DNA from: an uncultured Prevotella sp.
Lineage (GTDB): Bacteria; Bacteroidota; Bacteroidia; Bacteroidales; Bacteroidaceae
Length of the DNA stretch: 64,000 nucleotides
Direction: 5' to 3'
Assembly (NCBI RefSeq): GCF_946404925.1
Contig: NZ_CAMJFM010000003.1
Location: 102,887-166,886 of the forward strand
The notes below the pieces were generated by a model that worked only from the letters and a program-made list of their open reading frames with translations, was not told the DNA's origin and made no database searches. Each line of letters starts with the position of its first letter. The first letter of the stretch is position 1. Positions 25,222 through 34,414 of the stretch are shown here, one piece after another. Position numbers and translations under genes: made by a program.

Positions 25222-27252
25222 TTACTTTTTCTCAAAACTTGTCAACTCGCAAGGTATGCTCATAAAGAATGTGCTACCCTTGCCTGGTGCTGAGAGTACA
25301 TCAATGGTTCCTCCCATCTGCTCAACCAGTTCCTTCACTATTGGCAGATCCAAGCCCGTGCCTATACGTTTGTTCTTGGCATCGCCCATAAAGCGGTTAA
25401 AGGCCTTGGGCACTTCGTCAAACTCCATACCTTGACCTGTATCTTCTACTATGATAATCAACTCATCGTGTAGGTATTCGTATCTCGACTTCAGCGATCC
25501 TGCCTTGGTGGTGAGGGCCGAATAGCCACATAGCTTCTTTATGGCTGTGCCCAGATTCTGTGGATCGATCTTGATCAGCAGCGAGTTGTAGGCGTTTTCT
25601 GTTATCTGTTTGATGTTCTTGCTGGCATTGCTCCATCCCTTTTGGCACCATCCTTCAAACAGCGATGCAAAGTCGCACACCTCGTAGCGATACTCAATCA
25701 TGTGGGCATCAAGGCGTGATATAAACAAGATGTCGTTTATCAGACTCAGCAGTACGTCAGTATTCTTCTTGATTTCGTTGGCAAATACGGGCTCGTCTTC
25801 GCGACTGTGTTCTGTCTTGAATAGCTCTGCAAAACCTATGACGGCATGCAGGGGCACTCGTAGCTCGTAGCTCATGTTCAGTAGGAAGGTGTTCTTAAGT
25901 TGTTCTTCCTCTTGCGCCTTGGCTGTTTCCTCTTGCAGATGCTTCTCGATGTGCGCCATCTCAGTCTCGTTTCTGCACATGCCGAAGTAGTGAGTCACCT
26001 TGCCATCCTTATTTGTTATAGGCATCATGCTGAAGTTCAGATAGATGTCGCGCCCCTTTTGGTCTCTTAGCTTGGTGCGTACGGTCTCTGATATAGTGCT
26101 CTTGTAGAGTCTGTCCATTCTGGTGAGCAATCCTTTGGCCAGTTTTCTGTCGTCAGGGTGCACCATGGCTATGGCTTTAAGCTGGCTCAGGTGTGTACCC
26201 TCTCCACTCAGGTCGCTCAGTATTTCGAGTGTGTGGGTGGCTGGATAGTAGTTCGTTAGTCGCGCATCGCTAATTTTCAGCGTGTAGTTCAGGTCATCTA
26301 CGTATTGCTTCAGCGCCTTGGTACGCTCCTTCATCAGTCGTGATGATTCCTGCTGTCTGTGGTGCGATTCTACCATCTCTGTTATGTCGCGTCCAGCAGC
26401 TATTACGCCTAGCGAGTGGTTGTCAATGTCGTGTATGGGCTCCAGCATCACCTCGTAGTACATCTTTCCTGTACGAGTCACCTCTGGCACTCGCTCGTCA
26501 GTGGCTTTCACTTGGGTAATATCAGTTATCGATGATAGTTGGGTGTGCTCTAGGGTTTTAATGTCGATGTCTCTATACGATGGTATGTCCGTCATCTTCA
26601 TGTTCCTGCTTAGTAGGACTTGTGGATTCTTTACTCCAAATGTCTCGCAAGCCTTCTCGTTCAGTTCTGCCAGATTGCCATCAGCATCGTAGTATATCAT
26701 GTCTACCAGCGACGAGTTGAATACCGTATGGAACTTCAGCATCAGGTTCTTGTTGGTTGCTGCCAGTTTCTTCTCCTTGGTCACGTCTCTTTGTGTGCCC
26801 AGAATCTCTATTGGCAGGTCATGCTTGTCTCTGCGAAGTACGGTCAGTGTCATGTCGTAGATCTTGGCCTCTTCATCATCTTTCGATGGCGCACTCTTCA
26901 CTGTCATCGAGTCAGTTATCTGCTCTCTGTTCTGTATGCTCTCTATGCCCCTTACTATCAGCTTGAAGTCTTCGCGATCGTATAGTTGCGAGAACTCGAA
27001 TGGGGTGTAGAAGGTTTCAGTAAGATTCTCTTTCGATATGACTTTGAATTCATTCTTCTTGGTATTATAGGTCCAGGCATCAGTTTTGTTTGCATCCATA
27101 ATGAGGGTTAGCTGGGCGTTCATGCGTTGCACCTTGCGCGTCACTCTCTTCTCTTTGTAGTATGTCAGTCGATTGTATACTACCATTACGATAGCGGAAA
27201 TAATAAATGCCGCTATCAAATAGACGTAGGTGTGGTTAATATCTATAAGCAT
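25222..27252 (-). CDS. Degenerate histidine kinase homologue lacking the phospho-acceptor His (HK4)
   Basis: About 676 residues from the ATG at 27252 (MLIDINHTYVYLIAAFII). The track start at 27285 lies inside the -7 box and is rejected. One TM helix, several PAS-like domains (LVDMIYYDADGNLAELNEKA; GVIAAGRDITEMV), then an H-box that reads NMSYELRVPLHAVIGF: the His of SHEIRTP is Tyr. The N-box reads KKLCGYSALTT, without the Mg-binding Asn, and G2 reads GTGLDLPIV; DTGQGM is kept. It is therefore probably not an active autokinase. First gene of the four-kinase operon; a regulatory partner for HK3 or HK2 is a plausible role but not shown. Confidence 0.82.
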   Translation of the reverse strand: MLIDINHTYVYLIAAFIISAIVMVVYNRLTYYKEKRVTRKVQRMNAQLTLIMDANKTDAWTYNTKKNEFKVISKENLTETFYTPFEFSQLYDREDFKLIVRGIESIQNREQITDSMTVKSAPSKDDEEAKIYDMTLTVLRRDKHDLPIEILGTQRDVTKEKKLAATNKNLMLKFHTVFNSSLVDMIYYDADGNLAELNEKACETFGVKNPQVLLSRNMKMTDIPSYRDIDIKTLEHTQLSSITDITQVKATDERVPEVTRTGKMYYEVMLEPIHDIDNHSLGVIAAGRDITEMVESHHRQQESSRLMKERTKALKQYVDDLNYTLKISDARLTNYYPATHTLEILSDLSGEGTHLSQLKAIAMVHPDDRKLAKGLLTRMDRLYKSTISETVRTKLRDQKGRDIYLNFSMMPITNKDGKVTHYFGMCRNETEMAHIEKHLQEETAKAQEEEQLKNTFLLNMSYELRVPLHAVIGFAELFKTEHSREDEPVFANEIKKNTDVLLSLINDILFISRLDAHMIEYRYEVCDFASLFEGWCQKGWSNASKNIKQITENAYNSLLIKIDPQNLGTAIKKLCGYSALTTKAGSLKSRYEYLHDELIIIVEDTGQGMEFDEVPKAFNRFMGDAKNKRIGTGLDLPIVKELVEQMGGTIDVLSAPGKGSTFFMSIPCELTSFEKK

Positions 27253-27282
27253 CAATTGTCTAAAGATGGTAGTAAACACCCG

Positions 27283-27313
27283 CAAAGTTAGCTAATTTTG
27301 CGCAAATAACAAA
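27283..27313 (-). promoter_or_regulatory. Promoter of the four-kinase operon
   Basis: Minus-strand TTTG (27310-27313), 19-bp spacer, TAACTTTG (27283-27290). It places the transcription start downstream of the track's start codon and so supports the ATG at 27252 for HK4. Confidence 0.72.
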
Positions 27314-27339
27314 ATTTTTGAATGAAAAAAACACAATTA

Positions 27340-27371
27340 TTTGGAAGTTTCGCAGAAAAACCTTACTTTTG
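27340..27371 (+). promoter_or_regulatory. Promoter of frr operon
   Basis: TTTG (27340-27343), 20-bp spacer, TACTTTTG (27364-27371), 29 bp before the frr ATG. Confidence 0.75.
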
Positions 27372-27400
27372 TCATCAGAAAATGACTAAAATTATACAAA

Positions 27401-27961
27401 ATGGTTGACGTAAAAGAAATTTTGAGCAAGAGCGAAGAGCGCATGGAGATGGCAGCTATGTACCTTGAGGACGAGCTGAATCGCATTCGTGCAGGACGTG
27501 CCAATGTGGCCATTCTCGATGGTGTTCGTGTTGAAGTGTATGGCAGTAAGGTGCCCCTGAATCAGGTAGCTAATGTCAGCGTGCCCGATCCTCGTACCAT
27601 CGCCATCAAGCCTTGGGATCGCAAGGAGATCCGTAACATCGAAAAGGCTATCATGGATAGCGATGTAGGTATCACTCCTGAGAACAATGGCGAGGTGATT
27701 CGTCTGAACATCCCTGTTCCTACTGAGGAGCGTCGTCGTGACCTTACCAAGCAGTGTAACAAGATTGCTGAGAAGGCTAAGGTTGAGGTTCGTAACGTTC
27801 GTGGCGATATCAAGGATAAACTGAAGAAGGCCATCAAGGATGGTCTCTCAGAGGATCTTGAGAAGGATGCTGAGAACGAGCTTCAGAAGTTGCACGACAA
27901 GTACATCAAGAAGATCGACGAGCTGATTACAGCCAAGAACAAAGAGATCATGACCGTATAA
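27401..27961 (+). CDS. frr: Ribosome recycling factor
   Basis: 186 residues, normal length; [27 protein letters not shown] near residue 22 and [27 protein letters not shown] near 112 are family signatures. It splits post-termination ribosomes with EF-G. Its stop codon shares a base with the rsgA ATG (TAATG), so the two are translationally coupled. Confidence 0.97.
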   Translation: MVDVKEILSKSEERMEMAAMYLEDELNRIRAGRANVAILDGVRVEVYGSKVPLNQVANVSVPDPRTIAIKPWDRKEIRNIEKAIMDSDVGITPENNGEVIRLNIPVPTEERRRDLTKQCNKIAEKAKVEVRNVRGDIKDKLKKAIKDGLSEDLEKDAENELQKLHDKYIKKIDELITAKNKEIMTV

Positions 27962-28890
27962 TGCGCGGACTTGTTATTAAGAATACAGGCAGCTGGTACA
28001 CCGTCTTGACAGACGATGGCCAGCTGATTGATTGTAAGATAAAGGGTAACTTCAGACTCAAGGGTATTCGTAGTACCAATCCTGTGGCTGTGGGCGACAG
28101 GGTACAGATTGTGCCTAACAACGAGGGTACGGCTTTTATTACTGAGATTGAGGATCGTCGTAATTACATTATCCGCAAGAGTATCAACCTCTCTAAGCAA
28201 AGTCATATCATTGCTGCCAATGTAGACCAGGCCATCCTTGTGGTAACAGTGGCCAATCCCCAGACATCCACCACCTTCATCGATCGTTTCCTCGCTTCTG
28301 CCGAGGCTTATCGAGTGCCAGTCATCCTGGCGTTTAATAAGACCGACTTGCTCGATGAGGATATGCGTCGTTATCAGGAGGCGATGGTTAATCTCTACCA
28401 GACTGTTGGCTACGAGTGTCACCAGATTTCTGCTAATACTGGCGATGGGGTAGAGGCGTTGATCCCTCTGCTTAAGGGTAAGATCACCCTGCTGAGTGGC
28501 AATAGTGGTGTGGGCAAGTCTACGCTCATCAATCGCCTGGTGCCTGATGCCAATCTGCGTACCTCCGAAATCAGCGATGCCCATAACACAGGTCAGCATA
28601 CTACTACGTTCTCAGAGATGATTCGTCTTGACGAGGGTTGGTTGATAGACACTCCAGGCATCAAGGGCTTTGGCACCTTCGATATGGAGCCAGAGGAGTT
28701 GACCAGCTATTTCAAGGAGATATTCCATTTCTCGAAGGATTGCCGATTCTCAAATTGCACCCATACCCATGAACCTGGTTGTGCTGTACTCAAGGCACTC
28801 GAAGATCATTACATAGCCGAAAGCCGTTATCAGTCCTATCTGTCTATGCTCGAAGATAAGGACGAAGGAAAATATAGAGCAGCATATTAA
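27961..28890 (+). CDS. rsgA: Ribosome small subunit-dependent GTPase RsgA
   Basis: 309 residues. N-terminal OB-fold ([21 protein letters not shown]), then a circularly permuted GTPase: NKTDLLD (G4, ~122) precedes [12 protein letters not shown] (G1, ~180) and DTPGIKGFG (G3, ~225). The C-terminal zinc knuckle has C-x5-C-x-H-x5-C in [16 protein letters not shown]. It assists late maturation of the 30S subunit. It follows frr with overlapping codons, a sensible pairing of two ribosome-cycle genes. Confidence 0.96.
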   Translation: MRGLVIKNTGSWYTVLTDDGQLIDCKIKGNFRLKGIRSTNPVAVGDRVQIVPNNEGTAFITEIEDRRNYIIRKSINLSKQSHIIAANVDQAILVVTVANPQTSTTFIDRFLASAEAYRVPVILAFNKTDLLDEDMRRYQEAMVNLYQTVGYECHQISANTGDGVEALIPLLKGKITLLSGNSGVGKSTLINRLVPDANLRTSEISDAHNTGQHTTTFSEMIRLDEGWLIDTPGIKGFGTFDMEPEELTSYFKEIFHFSKDCRFSNCTHTHEPGCAVLKALEDHYIAESRYQSYLSMLEDKDEGKYRAAY

Positions 28891-28899
28891 ACTAACATA

Positions 28900-31335
28900 A
28901 TGAAGAAACTTATTTCTATTCAATGTCTGTTGGCCATTGGCATGATGGCAACAGCTCAAGTAAAGACTGCGGTTAGCGAGTTCAATATCGCTGGCCCTTA
29001 CGCCATTGCAGCTCCATTTGCATTGGATACAGTCGATGTTCAAGGTAAGAAGTTCGATCCAACATCGCTCATGGGTTCCATCGCTTTGACCTCAAAGGCC
29101 GATGGTCGTTTCTCAGGTAGCGTACTCCCATCTTTGAAGGAGAGTAAGAGCGTGGGTCTGCTTTCTTTCTATGTAAACAATGCCGATTTCATTAAGGGCA
29201 AGGTCGAGGTTAAGGGCCCCAAGCACTCTAAACTGTTTATCGATGGCGTTGAGGCTGGTGGCGAACTCAAGTTGGCTCCAGAGCATCACGTCTTCACCAT
29301 CCAGTATCTGGCTGAGCCTAACGATACTGACTCTATCAAGGTTTGTTTCGATGCGCCTAAGGCCATTCCTTATACGCTCGACTCGCATCACCCCTATATG
29401 GTTCACGATCTGACTGATGGCAAGCGCGTGCGTGGCATCTCGCTTTCAGCTGATGGTCAGTATGTCACCATTACTTATCAGACTACAGCTCGTGGTGGTA
29501 ACTCTAACTGGAACTACGAGATTCGCGAGACCAAGACCCAGCGTCTGGTTGTGGCTACTAACAGGAATATGCGTTGGATGCCAAAGTCTATTGCTTGCTT
29601 GATTGACGAGAAGCAGGGCGAACATCGTTCTCTCTACAAGGTCGATCCCAAGACGGGTGCTCGCACCATTTTCGCACATAATATCCCTGAGGGCGCTTAC
29701 ACCATTTCGCCTAACGAGGATTACCTCATCTTCACCATGGAAGAAGAGGGCCCCAAGGAGGATAAGGAAGTGTTCGAGGTTCTCGAGATGGACGATCGTC
29801 AGCCAGGTTGGCGCAAGCGTAACTATCTGGCCAAGTACGACATCAAGACGGGCATCACCCAGCGTATCACTTTTGGTACCAAGGGCGAGCATCTCTTCGA
29901 TATCTCACAGGATGGTAGCAAACTGCTGGTTGGCAGCTATCACTCTCGTCTGACTAAGCGTCCCACAACGGTTTCTGATATCTTCATGATCGATGCCAAG
30001 ACGCTGAAGGTAGATACCCTGCTTTCTGCAGCTGAGTTCCTGGGTGGTGGTAGCTTCTCGCCTGATGGCAAACAGGTTCTGTTCACTGGTAATCCTGAGG
30101 CCTTCAATCGCATAGGTTGTCAGCTGCCAGCTGATGTTACACCAAGCATGACCGAGAACGAACTATTCCTCTTCGATATCGCCACCAAACAGGTTACTCC
30201 ACTCACCAAGGACTTCGATCCAAGTATCGAGAGCGTAGATTGGACTTGGGGCGATGGTCAGATTTATTTCTCTGCTGAGGATCGTGATTATGTCAATATG
30301 TTTGTACTTAATCCTAAGACTCAGAAGATTACCAAGCTCCCCATTTCTGGCGATTATGCTTATCGCTACAACATAGCTGCCCATGCTCCTATGATTGCAT
30401 ACCTCTCGTATAAGACCATGGAGCCAGCATCTGCTTATGTCTACGATCTGAAATCTAAGAAGAATCTTACTTTCTTCGATGGTGTAAAGGCGCTTGGCGA
30501 GGCTGAGATTGGAACTTGTCAGGATTGGAACTTCACCAATTCTAAGGGCGATACCGTTTATGGTCGCCTCTACTTGCCAAAGGATTTCGATGCCAACAAG
30601 AAGTATCCTATGATTGTTTACTACTATGGTGGCTGCTCTCCAGTGTCACGATATTTCGAATCTCCTTATGCACCTCAGTATTGGAACTCTCTGGGCTATG
30701 TGGCTTATATCCTTGAGCCAAGTGGTGCCACAGGTTTTGGTCAGGAGTGGGCATCGCGCCACGTGAATACTGCTGGTCGTGGTCCTGCTGAGGATATCAT
30801 CGAGGGCACCAAGAAGATTTGTGAGGCTCATCCATTCATCAATGCTAATAAGATAGGTTGTATGGGTGCTAGCTATGGTGGATTCATGACCCAGTATCTG
30901 CAGACTCAGACAGACATCTTTGCTGCAGCCGTTAGCCATGCAGGTATCGCCAACCACACCAGCTATTGGGGTGAGGGCTATTGGGGCTACAACTATAGCG
31001 AGGTGTCTATGGCCAACAGCTATCCTTGGAGCCATCGTCAGTTGTATGTCGATCAGAGTCCGCTTTTCAATGCTGATAAGATCCATACTCCTCTGCTGTT
31101 GCTTCATGGCAATGCTGACACCAACGTGCCACTGATTGAGAGCTTGCAGATGTTCACAGCTTTGAAGCTTCTTGGTCGCGAGGTAGCCTTGGTAGAGGTA
31201 GAAGGCGAGAATCACCACATTCTCGACTACTCAAAGAAAGAGAAGTGGCTTGCCACCCAGATGGCCTGGTTCCAGAAGTGGCTCAAGGACGATCCCTCAT
31301 GGTGGGACGCCCTCTATCCAAAGAAACATCTCTAA
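28900..31335 (+). CDS. S9 family peptidase (DPP-IV-like prolyl oligopeptidase)
   Basis: 811 residues, with a signal-like start MKKLISIQCLLAIGMMATAQ. A beta-propeller part (residues ~140-560; repeats such as ISPNEDYLIFTM and FSPDGKQVLFTG) is followed by an alpha/beta-hydrolase domain with catalytic Ser in GCMGASYGGFMTQY, Asp in HGNADTNVPL and His in ENHHILDYSK. Such periplasmic peptidases remove dipeptides after proline in Bacteroidales. It starts 9 bp after rsgA and ends in a good terminator, so it is probably the last gene of the frr operon. Confidence 0.92.
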   Translation: MKKLISIQCLLAIGMMATAQVKTAVSEFNIAGPYAIAAPFALDTVDVQGKKFDPTSLMGSIALTSKADGRFSGSVLPSLKESKSVGLLSFYVNNADFIKGKVEVKGPKHSKLFIDGVEAGGELKLAPEHHVFTIQYLAEPNDTDSIKVCFDAPKAIPYTLDSHHPYMVHDLTDGKRVRGISLSADGQYVTITYQTTARGGNSNWNYEIRETKTQRLVVATNRNMRWMPKSIACLIDEKQGEHRSLYKVDPKTGARTIFAHNIPEGAYTISPNEDYLIFTMEEEGPKEDKEVFEVLEMDDRQPGWRKRNYLAKYDIKTGITQRITFGTKGEHLFDISQDGSKLLVGSYHSRLTKRPTTVSDIFMIDAKTLKVDTLLSAAEFLGGGSFSPDGKQVLFTGNPEAFNRIGCQLPADVTPSMTENELFLFDIATKQVTPLTKDFDPSIESVDWTWGDGQIYFSAEDRDYVNMFVLNPKTQKITKLPISGDYAYRYNIAAHAPMIAYLSYKTMEPASAYVYDLKSKKNLTFFDGVKALGEAEIGTCQDWNFTNSKGDTVYGRLYLPKDFDANKKYPMIVYYYGGCSPVSRYFESPYAPQYWNSLGYVAYILEPSGATGFGQEWASRHVNTAGRGPAEDIIEGTKKICEAHPFINANKIGCMGASYGGFMTQYLQTQTDIFAAAVSHAGIANHTSYWGEGYWGYNYSEVSMANSYPWSHRQLYVDQSPLFNADKIHTPLLLLHGNADTNVPLIESLQMFTALKLLGREVALVEVEGENHHILDYSKKEKWLATQMAWFQKWLKDDPSWWDALYPKKHL

Positions 31336-31347
31336 TTGTTCTAAAAT

Positions 31348-31380
31348 AATTAATCCTCGCCATTGGCGGGGATTAATTTT
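31348..31380. terminator. Bidirectional terminator S9 peptidase/mnmA
   Basis: 14-bp stem AATTAATCCTCGCC (31348-31361) / GGCGGGGATTAATT (31365-31378), one G-U pair, 3-nt loop, T-run following, between convergent genes. Confidence 0.88.
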
Positions 31381-32458
31381 ATATTGTGATTTCGCCTGAG
31401 CCTATGCAGTGGTGATGGTTCTCGTCGTAGACTACGCAGAACTGACCTGGGGCCACACCGTGGATTTTGTCTTTGGAGTGGACGATGCACTCATTTGGGC
31501 TTGTCCACTCGAGGGTGGCTGGATGATATTCGGGTGTGTGACGAATTTTGAATGTAACTTCTGTGGGCTGCATCTCTTTAGTTAAGAAATGGAAGTCCTT
31601 TACAGGGAAGTCGGCCTTGTAGGCTGTTTCTGGGTCGTAGCCATGCGATACATATAATATATTATGGTCTACATCTTTCTTAACCACAAACCATGGTCCA
31701 CCACCAAAGCCCATACCCTTACGTTGGCCAATGGTGTGGAACCACAAACCCTTGTGTTCGCCAATACGTTTGCCCGTTTCGAACTCGATCACATCGCCTA
31801 GTTGTTCGCCAAGGTATCGACGGATATAGTCGTTATAATTGATTTTGCCAAGGAAACAGATGCCTTGCGAATCCTTGCGCTTGGCATTTACCAAGTGCTC
31901 ACGCTCTGCTATCACGCGCACCTCATCCTTTACATAGTGGCCTATAGGGAACAAAGCCTTTTTTAATTGCCAATCAGCAATCTGAGCCAAGAAATCCGTC
32001 TGATCCTTTACTGGGTCAGGACTAGTGCATAGCCATTTGTAGCCATCAGCATCAATTTCGGTCATGGCGTAATGTCCAGTAGCTATCAGGTCGTAGTCGT
32101 GACCACGCTTCTCGTCGAATGCACCAAATTTTATCAATCTGTTACACATCACATCGGGGTTAGGAGTCAATCCTGCACGCACCTTGTCCATGGTGTATTT
32201 GGTCACTTGGTCCCAATACTCCTTGTGACAATCAATCACCTCAAGCTTGCAACCATACTTATGCGATACAGCTGTGGCCATCTCGAGGTCTTCCTCGCTC
32301 GAGCAGTCCCACTCCTCTTGCTCCTCAGGGCCAATCTTAATGTAGAAGCAATCTGGATGCAGCCCCATGCGAGCAAACTCGTATACGACTACACTACTGT
32401 CTACACCGCCTGAAAGCAGTACAGCAATGCGCTTATTCTCTATATCCTTGATATTCAT
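31379..32458 (-). CDS. mnmA: tRNA-specific 2-thiouridylase MnmA
   Basis: 359 residues. PP-loop ATP-binding motif [11 protein letters not shown] near residue 13, catalytic cysteines in NPDVMCN (~100) and SQGICFLG (~200), and the IGQRKG segment (~245). It thiolates U34 of tRNAs for Lys, Glu and Gln at the wobble position. The usual DQSYFL segment reads DQTDFL here. A TACCTTTG -7 box on the minus strand (32464-32471) lies only 5 bp before the ATG, suggesting a very short leader. Confidence 0.95.
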   Translation of the reverse strand: MNIKDIENKRIAVLLSGGVDSSVVVYEFARMGLHPDCFYIKIGPEEQEEWDCSSEEDLEMATAVSHKYGCKLEVIDCHKEYWDQVTKYTMDKVRAGLTPNPDVMCNRLIKFGAFDEKRGHDYDLIATGHYAMTEIDADGYKWLCTSPDPVKDQTDFLAQIADWQLKKALFPIGHYVKDEVRVIAEREHLVNAKRKDSQGICFLGKINYNDYIRRYLGEQLGDVIEFETGKRIGEHKGLWFHTIGQRKGMGFGGGPWFVVKKDVDHNILYVSHGYDPETAYKADFPVKDFHFLTKEMQPTEVTFKIRHTPEYHPATLEWTSPNECIVHSKDKIHGVAPGQFCVVYDENHHHCIGSGEITI

Positions 32459-32475
32459 GGGTGCAAAGGTACAAA

Positions 32476-32515
32476 AAGTTAATAGTTAATAGTGAATAGT
32501 TTATAGTTAATTATG
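32476..32515. repeat. TTAATAG tandem tract
   Basis: Imperfect tandem words of TTAATAG/TGAATAG/TTTATAG type in the divergent gap between mnmA and the SPFH gene. One of several gap-filling heptad tracts in the window. Confidence 0.6.
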
Positions 32516-32536
32516 CTTAATTATTTGCATATATTC

Positions 32537-32567
32537 ATTGTCAATTCAAAAATAGTACATATCTTTG
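32537..32567 (+). promoter_or_regulatory. Promoter of the SPFH operon
   Basis: ATTG (32537-32540), 19-bp spacer, TATCTTTG (32560-32567), 49 bp before the ATG. Confidence 0.6.
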
Positions 32568-32616
32568 CGATATCAAAATGATATCAAATTATTAATCATT
32601 AAAAACTATAAAGATT

Positions 32617-33582
32617 ATGGAGACAAAAGAGTTTGAGTTCAAAGGATCGGTATTGAACGGATTTCTGATGCTGTTTGTGAATATTGCAGTAGTTATATTG
32701 GCAATCCTTGGCATCGTGTATAGTATCATCATGCTCGATGGCAGCAATGGCGCCCAGGGCGGATGGTTGCTTGGTGGCAGCTTGTTGCTGATTATCGTTA
32801 ACATCATTATGTGGTGTGGCATGATGCAGTTAGAACCAAATGAAGCACGCGTTACCACATGGTTTGGTAAGTACGCTGGAACATTTTCTGAGACGGGCTT
32901 CTTCTGGATCAACCCTTTCTATGGCACCAAGAAGGTTTCGCTTCGCGCTCGCAACCTGGATGCAGAACCCATCAAGGTTAACGATAAGACAGGTAACCCA
33001 GTGATGATTGGTTTGGTATTGGTTTGGAAGCTGAAGGATACCTATAAGGCACTGTTCGAGGTTGACACACAGACCATGGCTGCTACTCCTAATGCAGTAG
33101 GTAGCGACACCAAGGGGCTGATGAAGGCTCTTGAGAGTTTTGTTCGCGTTCAGAGCGATGCAGCCCTGCGCCAGGTGGCTGGTCAGTATGCTTACGACGA
33201 TGAGGATTCAAAGTCGGGCGAGCCAACCTTGCGTTCGAGTGCCGATGAGATTAACGAGCAGCTGGAGCAGAAACTCGACGAGCGTTTGGCTCTTGCAGGT
33301 ATCGAGGTTGTTGAGGCACGTATCAACTACTTGGCCTACGCTCCTGAGATTGCTGCTGTTATGTTGCGCCGCCAGCAGGCAAGCGCCATCATCACTGCTC
33401 GTGAAAAGATAGTAGAGGGTGCTGTATCAATGGTTAAGATGGCACTCGATAAACTCTCAAGTGAAGAGATTGTCGACCTCGACGACGACAAGAAGGCTGC
33501 TATGGTTTCGAATCTGCTGGTAGTGCTGTGTGGCGACGATTCTGCTCAGCCCGTTGTTAATACTGGTACATTGAACCATTAA
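32617..33582 (+). CDS. SPFH/Band-7 domain membrane protein
   Basis: 321 residues. Two N-terminal TM helices (LNGFLMLFVNIAVVILAILGIVY and GWLLGGSLLLIIVNIIMWCG), then an SPFH domain from EPNEARVTTWFGKYAGTFSETGFFWINPF to about residue 270, with a coiled segment REKIVEGAVSMVKMALDKLS. The prohibitin/stomatin family forms membrane scaffolds. It heads a run of short genes with small gaps or overlaps ending in the hydrolase at 35897. Function of this operon is unknown. Confidence 0.85.
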   Translation: METKEFEFKGSVLNGFLMLFVNIAVVILAILGIVYSIIMLDGSNGAQGGWLLGGSLLLIIVNIIMWCGMMQLEPNEARVTTWFGKYAGTFSETGFFWINPFYGTKKVSLRARNLDAEPIKVNDKTGNPVMIGLVLVWKLKDTYKALFEVDTQTMAATPNAVGSDTKGLMKALESFVRVQSDAALRQVAGQYAYDDEDSKSGEPTLRSSADEINEQLEQKLDERLALAGIEVVEARINYLAYAPEIAAVMLRRQQASAIITAREKIVEGAVSMVKMALDKLSSEEIVDLDDDKKAAMVSNLLVVLCGDDSAQPVVNTGTLNH

Positions 33583-33617
33583 AAGGTAAAAAGGTAAGAA
33601 AGTAAAAAGGTAAAACT

Positions 33618-33809
33618 ATGGCAGAGAAGAAATCCACCAAAAGTTTTATCCTGCGTGTCGACGCTGAGACGATGGACGCGATAGAGGCTTGGGCTGCGGA
33701 CGAGTTCCGCAGCACCAATGGCCAGCTGCAGTGGATTATCACTGAGGCCCTTCGCAAAGCCAAGCGCCTGCCCAAGAAACGAACCCCAAAAACTGAAGAA
33801 AATGAATAG
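33618..33809 (+). CDS. Arc-like small protein
   Basis: 63 residues: KSFILRVDAETMDAIEAWAADEFRSTNGQLQWIITEALRKAKR. This fits a ribbon-helix-helix (Arc-type) fold, one strand then two helices, with a basic C-terminal tail. It probably binds DNA, perhaps regulating its own operon, but in Bacteroidetes such small proteins also follow SPFH genes as a conserved companion. Its stop overlaps the next start (ATGAATAG). Preceded by AAGGTAAA repeats. Confidence 0.7.
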   Translation: MAEKKSTKSFILRVDAETMDAIEAWAADEFRSTNGQLQWIITEALRKAKRLPKKRTPKTEENE

Positions 33810-33984
33810 AAAGAAAGCATTATTGATGATTGCTGCCATAGAGTTGATGTTATTGGCAGTAGTGGTAGCACTGTTTGTTTCAGATACCATAAGTATTACA
33901 GCCCTCATACCTATTGTGATAGTTATAGGCACAATAAGCAGTGCGGCTACAATAGCCGCAGTAAAGAAACTGCCAATAGAATAA
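33802..33984 (+). CDS. Small membrane protein
   Basis: 60 residues from the ATG at 33802, overlapping the Arc-like gene by 8 bp; the track begins this frame too early. Two hydrophobic helices (ALLMIAAIELMLLAVVVALFV and ALIPIVIVIGTISSAATIAAV) fill the protein. No family recognised. The overlap with the upstream gene and a 1-bp gap to the next show it belongs to the SPFH operon. Confidence 0.6.
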   Translation: MNRKKALLMIAAIELMLLAVVVALFVSDTISITALIPIVIVIGTISSAATIAAVKKLPIE

Positions 33985-33985
33985 T

Positions 33986-34414
33986 ATGGAAGAGAATAAG
34001 AATTTTGATTTAAAGTCAGTAAAAGTGCATCGCACACTCGAGGGAACTATCTTCGAGATTGCTGCTGCTGTTATCATGTTATGTGCGTGGGTGGTAGTAA
34101 TTGTTACCAGGCATAATTCTACCCCTGATTGGATAGGACACGGAGGTTTTACCGTAGCTGTTTTGGTAGCTCTATTATGTGCCTATTCGCCAAGTCATAT
34201 TAATGTATTTAGCATACCATTACGTAATATCCGACAAGTAGAACTTTCTATTCGTATGGTTCGTGTCATTGCTATAGGATTAGCATTAATGGCTCTGGTA
34301 CTTTCTATTGTCGGTCCAGATTCACCTCTTTCTAAAACGCTTACCCTTGGTATCTTTATTCTTGTCGGTCTCATTGGCTTTGTGTTTATTTACCTTATTC
34401 AAAGAGCAAGATGA
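33986..34414 (+). CDS. Predicted membrane protein
   Basis: 142 residues with four hydrophobic segments (IFEIAAAVIMLCAWVVVIV, GGFTVAVLVALLCAYS, VRVIAIGLALMALVLSIV, LGIFILVGLIGFVFIYLI). No motif recognised; a DUF1648-like small membrane protein is possible. Overlaps the next start by 4 bp (ATGA). Confidence 0.65.
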   Translation: MEENKNFDLKSVKVHRTLEGTIFEIAAAVIMLCAWVVVIVTRHNSTPDWIGHGGFTVAVLVALLCAYSPSHINVFSIPLRNIRQVELSIRMVRVIAIGLALMALVLSIVGPDSPLSKTLTLGIFILVGLIGFVFIYLIQRAR

